DNA from: Bradyrhizobium sp. JYMT SZCCT0180
Lineage (GTDB): Bacteria; Pseudomonadota; Alphaproteobacteria; Rhizobiales; Xanthobacteraceae
Assembly: GCF_018130165.1 (NCBI RefSeq)
Contig: NZ_JAFCLZ010000011.1
Coordinates: 124,001-188,000, forward strand
Direction of reading: 5' to 3'
DNA length: 64,000 bases
Of this stretch, positions 58,640 to 64,000 are shown in pieces (within the stretch, counting starts at the first letter, position 1; each line of letters starts with the position of its first letter). The notes below the pieces were generated by a model that was given only the letters and a program-made list of their open reading frames with translations, did not search any database and had not been told where the DNA came from. The position numbers were made by a program, and so were the translations under genes.

Positions 58640-60196
58640 TCAGTTCTTACTATTGCCTACTCGCGATTCAAAAATAATTCTCGCGTCAGCTAAGCCTTGT
58701 GGTGCCGCGCCGAAGTCGGCCATCGTGTACTGCTTTTTGTCACGATCGTTCACATCGAGCGTCTCTAGCAGTTGCGGGTCTGCGAGAACAGAATTTAGGA
58801 GGACGCCAGCCGGAGGAAGAAGGTCGACGTCTTCAAAATCAGGAGAGGCCAAATGGAACACTGAACATTGCGAGCGAGGAAGTTTGTGCCATCTTATGCA
58901 GTCAACGTAATTATGATCGCAGAGCAAGTTATAAATATGAACCTTTCGAGTCCGATATGCGTGCCGGACATAGTTTTCTAGGCTTTCGGTATAAAGTTCA
59001 GACCACATCGATGAGGCTGACAAGCCAGAGTCGATGTGAGTGTCGGTCAAATGCACGTCGTAATTCTGAATCATTTCCTCGGGCTCGATCAATCCATAGA
59101 GGCCGGACATTATCAGTACGCGCATCCTGTTCTTATTGCCAAAGTAAGTGTTCCACGATGCTTGGGTTACAGGTCCATAAATTCGTCCGTTGTACCGATT
59201 CCAAGCAGGGAGGTAAGCGATATCTTCCCCTAGAATTTTTGTTCCGCCCAGGTCAGGACCGTGCTGAAGAGTCAAATTCGCGGGTTGAAATCCGCGATTG
59301 CCGCCGCGTTCGAATCCGTCGGCGAGCTTTATATCTTTGACTATATTGTACATGTAGGTTCTTTTGTTGATGATTCGTTGGCGGAGATTTTGTTCGTTTA
59401 TCCAAGCGACTGGTCGTAGATTGTCGAGTCCGCGGTTGCCGCCGTCACGCTTGTTATGCGAGCAAGCGATGAGTACTAGTCGATCAGGTAGATCATGCAC
59501 CACGGGCGGGGCAGGGCGTAGAATGCTCGGCGCGCTTAGAGAGTTTTGTGTGTCTCTAATTAGCCTTAGAAGTAGATCAGCGAGAAACTGCGCATCTTTG
59601 TTGTTGTCGGCGAAGTGCCTGTGCGACCCGCCTATCACAGCAGCGCTGCGGTCGTCCTCGGTAAAGCGCGCTTCCACCTGTCGAGCGATAACGCCATCTT
59701 CCTCCATCTGAATGTGCAGTTGCTTTGGTCGACTAACCTTGCGCTGCTTTGCCGCGGCGATGGCTTGTCGATACTCTTCAAAAGCGTAACCGTCCGTGGC
59801 GATCTGATGAATCTTGGGAGAAGCGTACGGCAAATTTCGGATGAGCCAGTTCCCATATCTCGCTCCCTCAAGGGGGGTCCCCAATGTCATGACAGCAGGA
59901 ACTTTGTTCAGAAAATCGTCTGGTCCCTTCAGCAGTAAGCGTCTACAGATTTCTCTCGCCACTAAACCGCCAAGGCTGTGCCCTGCGAAACAGATTGGAC
60001 TATGCTCAGGAAATCGCGTCTGGATTTCAGTAAGGACGCGCTGTGCGCTAATTTCGACGTCAGCGCGACTTCCGATCGTTGCGTTGTATGTTGGAGTTAC
60101 AACGTCAAAATCGTCACTTTGCAAGAAATCGGGGACGGCCCCCCAGGAGTGTTCGTTGCCCCTGAGCCCATGTAGAAATACAATCAAACCTGGCAT
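58640..60196 (-). CDS. Alpha/beta-hydrolase fused to a YaaA-like domain
   Basis: A 518-residue fusion. Residues 1-215 are an alpha/beta hydrolase: LIVFLHGLRGNEHSWG (oxyanion loop), FAGHSLGGLVAREICRRL with nucleophile Ser74, and candidate His near GGSHRHFADN (189-198). A linker follows. Residues about 238-500 resemble the YaaA (DUF328) group: LVLIACSHNKRDGG and VLIMSGLYGLIEPEEMIQNYD, the two hallmark blocks. No signal peptide. ATG 60196 with GGGAGAG twelve bases upstream. It is first in a two-gene operon with the TGT-like gene. Lower GC suggests horizontal origin. The fusion is unusual; function unknown. Confidence 0.8.
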   Translation of the reverse strand: MPGLIVFLHGLRGNEHSWGAVPDFLQSDDFDVVTPTYNATIGSRADVEISAQRVLTEIQTRFPEHSPICFAGHSLGGLVAREICRRLLLKGPDDFLNKVPAVMTLGTPLEGARYGNWLIRNLPYASPKIHQIATDGYAFEEYRQAIAAAKQRKVSRPKQLHIQMEEDGVIARQVEARFTEDDRSAAVIGGSHRHFADNNKDAQFLADLLLRLIRDTQNSLSAPSILRPAPPVVHDLPDRLVLIACSHNKRDGGNRGLDNLRPVAWINEQNLRQRIINKRTYMYNIVKDIKLADGFERGGNRGFQPANLTLQHGPDLGGTKILGEDIAYLPAWNRYNGRIYGPVTQASWNTYFGNKNRMRVLIMSGLYGLIEPEEMIQNYDVHLTDTHIDSGLSASSMWSELYTESLENYVRHAYRTRKVHIYNLLCDHNYVDCIRWHKLPRSQCSVFHLASPDFEDVDLLPPAGVLLNSVLADPQLLETLDVNDRDKKQYTMADFGAAPQGLADARIIFESRVGNSKN

Positions 60197-60278
60197 TTTC
60201 TAATTATCTCTCCCAAATCATTGCCTATTTTAGGTTGTGGCTCGACGTATGTCGAGCTTACGGAGGCCAATAACGCAA

Positions 60279-60302
60279 AAGGCCGGGCTCTCGCCCGGCC
60301 TT
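60279..60302 (-). terminator. Terminator of thiC
   Basis: AAGGCCGGGC (60279-60288) and GCCCGGCCTT (60293-60302) pair perfectly with a four-base loop; read on the minus strand it runs into TTTTGCG. About 56 bases past the thiC stop. Confidence 0.85.
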
Positions 60303-60317
60303 CCACATTTCCGATGG

Positions 60318-60343
60318 ATGCCCGGTCAAGCCCGGGCATGACG
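60318..60343. repeat. Half copy of family A palindrome
   Basis: ATGCCCGGTCAAGCCCGGGCAT (60318-60339) then GACG; the right half of family A. Lies between the thiC stop and its terminator. Confidence 0.7.
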
Positions 60344-60357
60344 AGGAGAGGGTGTGA

Positions 60358-62274
<1,917 letters not shown>

Positions 62275-62308
62275 GTTATCCTCCGTTGAATTTCTGATTG
62301 GTTGGTTC

Positions 62309-62396
62309 CGTCATTGCGAGCGTAGCGAAGCAATCCATCGGGCTGTGGCCCGGTGATAGATGGATTGCTTCGTTGCTTGCGCTCCTCGCAATGACG
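62309..62396. repeat. Intergenic palindromic repeat, family B, between thiE and thiC
   Basis: CGTCATTGCGAGCGTAGCG at the left and GCTCCTCGCAATGACGG at the right, with AAGCAATCCATC and GATGGATTGCTTC inside. It fills most of the 141-base thiC-thiE gap and could form a long mRNA hairpin inside the operon. Confidence 0.85.
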
Positions 62397-62415
62397 GTGA
62401 TTGGTGTGAGCATCA

Positions 62416-63024
62416 TCACGCGGCCTTCGCATCCTGGCCGAGCCATTGCCTCACCCGCGCGTCGGGGTCGGTGTTCTGGGTGACGTCGGAGACGACAGCG
62501 ATCGAGTCGGCGCCGGCCGCAAAGATCTCGGCTGATTGTTCGAACTTGATGCCGCCGATCGCGACCAGCGGGATGTCGCCGATGCGCTTTTTCCATTCGG
62601 TGATTTTGGGAATGCCCTGCGGCGCAAAACGCATCGATTTCAGCGTGGTCGGGAAGATCGGCCCGAGCGCGATGTAATCAGGCGCGGCGCGCAGCGCCGT
62701 CGCCAGTTCCTCGTCGTCGTGGGTGGAGATGCCGAGCGTCAGCTTTGCCTTGCGGATCTCGTCGAGATCGGCGTCGGCAAGATCTTCCTGGCCGAGATGC
62801 AGGTGCTCCGCGCCGGCCACGATCGCCGCGCGCCAGTAATCATTGACCACGAGTTTTGTCGCGGTGCCTTTTGTCACCGCGAGCGCGTCGCTGACGATCT
62901 GCAGCGCCTCGGAGTCATTGAGATCCTTGGCGCGCAGCTGGATGGTGCCGACGCCGAGCGCGGTCAGCCGCGCTACCCATTTGACGCTGTCGACGACGGG
63001 ATAGAATTTATCAGGATACGGCAT
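62416..63024 (-). CDS. thiE: Thiamine-phosphate synthase ThiE
   Basis: A 202-residue TIM-barrel enzyme joining hydroxymethylpyrimidine diphosphate with the thiazole phosphate. Signature elements: GVGTIQLRAKD, LVVNDYWRAAIVAGAEHLHLGQEDL, DYIALGPIFPTTLKS and VAIGGIKFEQSAEIFAAGADSIAVVSDV. It begins inside the 3' end of thiG, overlapping by 14 bases in another frame, so translation is coupled. Confidence 0.95.
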   Translation of the reverse strand: MPYPDKFYPVVDSVKWVARLTALGVGTIQLRAKDLNDSEALQIVSDALAVTKGTATKLVVNDYWRAAIVAGAEHLHLGQEDLADADLDEIRKAKLTLGISTHDDEELATALRAAPDYIALGPIFPTTLKSMRFAPQGIPKITEWKKRIGDIPLVAIGGIKFEQSAEIFAAGADSIAVVSDVTQNTDPDARVRQWLGQDAKAA

Positions 63025-63793
63025 GCCAGAACGGTGTCCCGATGACAGGGGTTGAAGGGGAGGCGAAATCGCGGGCTTCCATCAGCCCGGCCTCGTAAGC
63101 GGTACGTCCCGCCTCGACGCCGAGACGAAACGCATTCGCCATCGCGATGGGGTCGGCGGCTTTTGCGATTGCTGTGTTGAGCAGCACCGCGTCGTAGCCG
63201 AGTTCGAGCGCGTGGGCGGCATGCGACGGCGCGCCGAGGCCGGCGTCGACCACCAGCGTGATGTCAGGCAGCCGGTCGCGCAGCAGCTTTAGCGCATCGC
63301 GGTTGGTGATGCCTTTTGCACTTCCAATGGGCGCGGCCCATGGCATCACGACCTTGCAGCCGGCGTCGACCAGCCGCATCGCAACGCCGAGGTCTTCGGT
63401 GCAGTAGGGAAATACTTCAAAGCCATCCTTGATCAGGATGCCGGCGGCCTCGACGAGGCCGACCACGTCGGGCTGCAGCGTGTCGTTGTCGGCGATCACT
63501 TCCAGCTTGATCCAGGGCGTGCCGAACAATTCGCGCGCCAGTTTGGCCGTGGTCACGGCTTCCTTGACGCTGCGGCAGCCCGCGGTGTTCGGCAGCACCG
63601 ACACGTCGAGCTCGCGGATCAGCGACCAGAACGCATCCCCGGTCTTGCCGCCGGCGGCTTCCCGCCGCAGCGACACGGTCACGATATTGGCGCCGGACGC
63701 GCGGATCGCACCTTGCATGATCGCGGGTGAGGGATAGAGCGCGCTGCCGATCAGCAGGCGGGAGGAGAAGGTTTTGCCGTAGAAGTTCAGCAT
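63011..63793 (-). CDS. thiG: Thiazole synthase ThiG
   Basis: A 260-residue TIM-barrel enzyme that forms the thiazole ring from deoxyxylulose phosphate, dehydroglycine and ThiS thiocarboxylate. The Schiff-base Lys is K96 in PWIKLEVI. Other blocks: GSALYPSPAIMQGAI, GFEVFPYCTEDLGVA, VMPWAAPIGSAKGITN, VVDAGLGAPSHAAHALELGYDAVLLNTAIAKA. ATG 63793. Its usual partners thiS and thiO are not within the 200 bases that remain to the right, which are mostly repeat, so they are expected beyond the window. Confidence 0.96.
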   Translation of the reverse strand: MLNFYGKTFSSRLLIGSALYPSPAIMQGAIRASGANIVTVSLRREAAGGKTGDAFWSLIRELDVSVLPNTAGCRSVKEAVTTAKLARELFGTPWIKLEVIADNDTLQPDVVGLVEAAGILIKDGFEVFPYCTEDLGVAMRLVDAGCKVVMPWAAPIGSAKGITNRDALKLLRDRLPDITLVVDAGLGAPSHAAHALELGYDAVLLNTAIAKAADPIAMANAFRLGVEAGRTAYEAGLMEARDFASPSTPVIGTPFWHAVS

Positions 63794-63818
63794 GGTCGAT
63801 TTCCCAGCATACGGGTTG

Positions 63819-63917
63819 TCATCCCCGCGAAAGCGGGGATCCAGTATTCCAGAGGCCGTGGTGTTGAATCGAGAGGACGCGGCGTACTGGGTCGCCCGGT
63901 CAAGCCGGGCGATGACA
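63819..63917. repeat. Intergenic palindromic repeat, family D, upstream of thiG
   Basis: GTCATCCCCGCGAAAGCGGGG at the left and CGGGCGATGAC at the right, with CCAGTATTCCAGAGG and GCGTACTGGG inside, like 10518-10616. Remaining 83 bases to the window end show no gene that I can support. Confidence 0.8.
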
Positions 63918-64000
63918 GCGGAGTTTGGCGCAGCCGGGACGACGGGGGGAGAGAGTTTGCGTGCACCATCCTCACCCTCCCTGCCTCGGCGTGATGATCT

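Noticed and set aside
62275..62415. TPP riboswitch upstream of thiC
   Set aside because: The conserved CTGAGA and ACCTGAT-type blocks are not found; the gap is mostly a palindromic repeat.

Overview
The window looks like chromosomal DNA of a GC-rich alphaproteobacterium in the Bradyrhizobium/Nitrobacteraceae group. The evidence is high GC with matching codon use, an intracellular PHB depolymerase, bacterioferritin genes preceded by Irr-box (iron control element)-like palindromes, many small lineage-type hypothetical proteins, and at least six families of intergenic palindromic repeats that recur through the window. I see no tRNA, rRNA, CRISPR array, integrase or transposase gene.

Layout. 0.1-4.8 kb: a formate/nitrite-family channel, a fused PP2C phosphatase/Ser-Thr kinase, an orphan periplasmic binding protein and a cupin. 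5-19 kb: exported M20 peptidase, NTF2-like protein, a small CxxCxGxG protein, a YkuD L,D-transpeptidase, two AraC regulators, PHB depolymerase, GST, cupin, SMP-30 lactonase, GNAT and GMC oxidoreductase. 19-26 kb: an unknown translationally coupled gene pair, a vanillate O-demethylase-type operon (oxygenase, GntR, reductase), and divergently MarR, a Bug-type binding protein and an O-methyltransferase, which together suggest methoxy-aromatic metabolism. 26-40 kb: Baeyer-Villiger-type monooxygenase, a MoxR/VWA pair around a GlsB-like membrane protein, two rhodanese-family enzymes, a second YkuD protein with an internal tandem repeat, a D-2-hydroxyacid dehydrogenase, EttA, UPF0114, an MltB-type transglycosylase and a YunG-like protein.

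40-54 kb: two glycine-zipper paralogues, a Ser/Asp-rich membrane protein, the bfd-bfr iron pair, many small conserved proteins, a collagen-like protein, P450, SDR, a second pair of small secreted paralogues, GST and RidA. 53.6-54.5 kb has no gene and is filled with repeats, including a roughly 390-bp element with a long imperfect hairpin. 54.5-57.5 kb: a caspase-like/Sel1 protein, a short Fis-type regulator and a small unknown.

The most unusual segment is 57.57-60.20 kb on the minus strand. It is a two-gene cassette of visibly lower GC (27 of 60 bases at 58261-58320, against 40 of 60 at 60901-60960 in thiC). The first gene fuses an alpha/beta hydrolase to a YaaA-like domain. The second is a divergent tRNA-guanine-transglycosylase-fold protein keeping the DSGGF, GLGG, HxFGxG, DSxDS and CxCxxC...H motifs. 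This arrangement recalls 7-deazaguanine nucleic-acid modification and defence systems, but it is not one I recognise. The window ends in thiamine biosynthesis (thiG-thiE-thiC, minus strand), interrupted by palindromic repeats.
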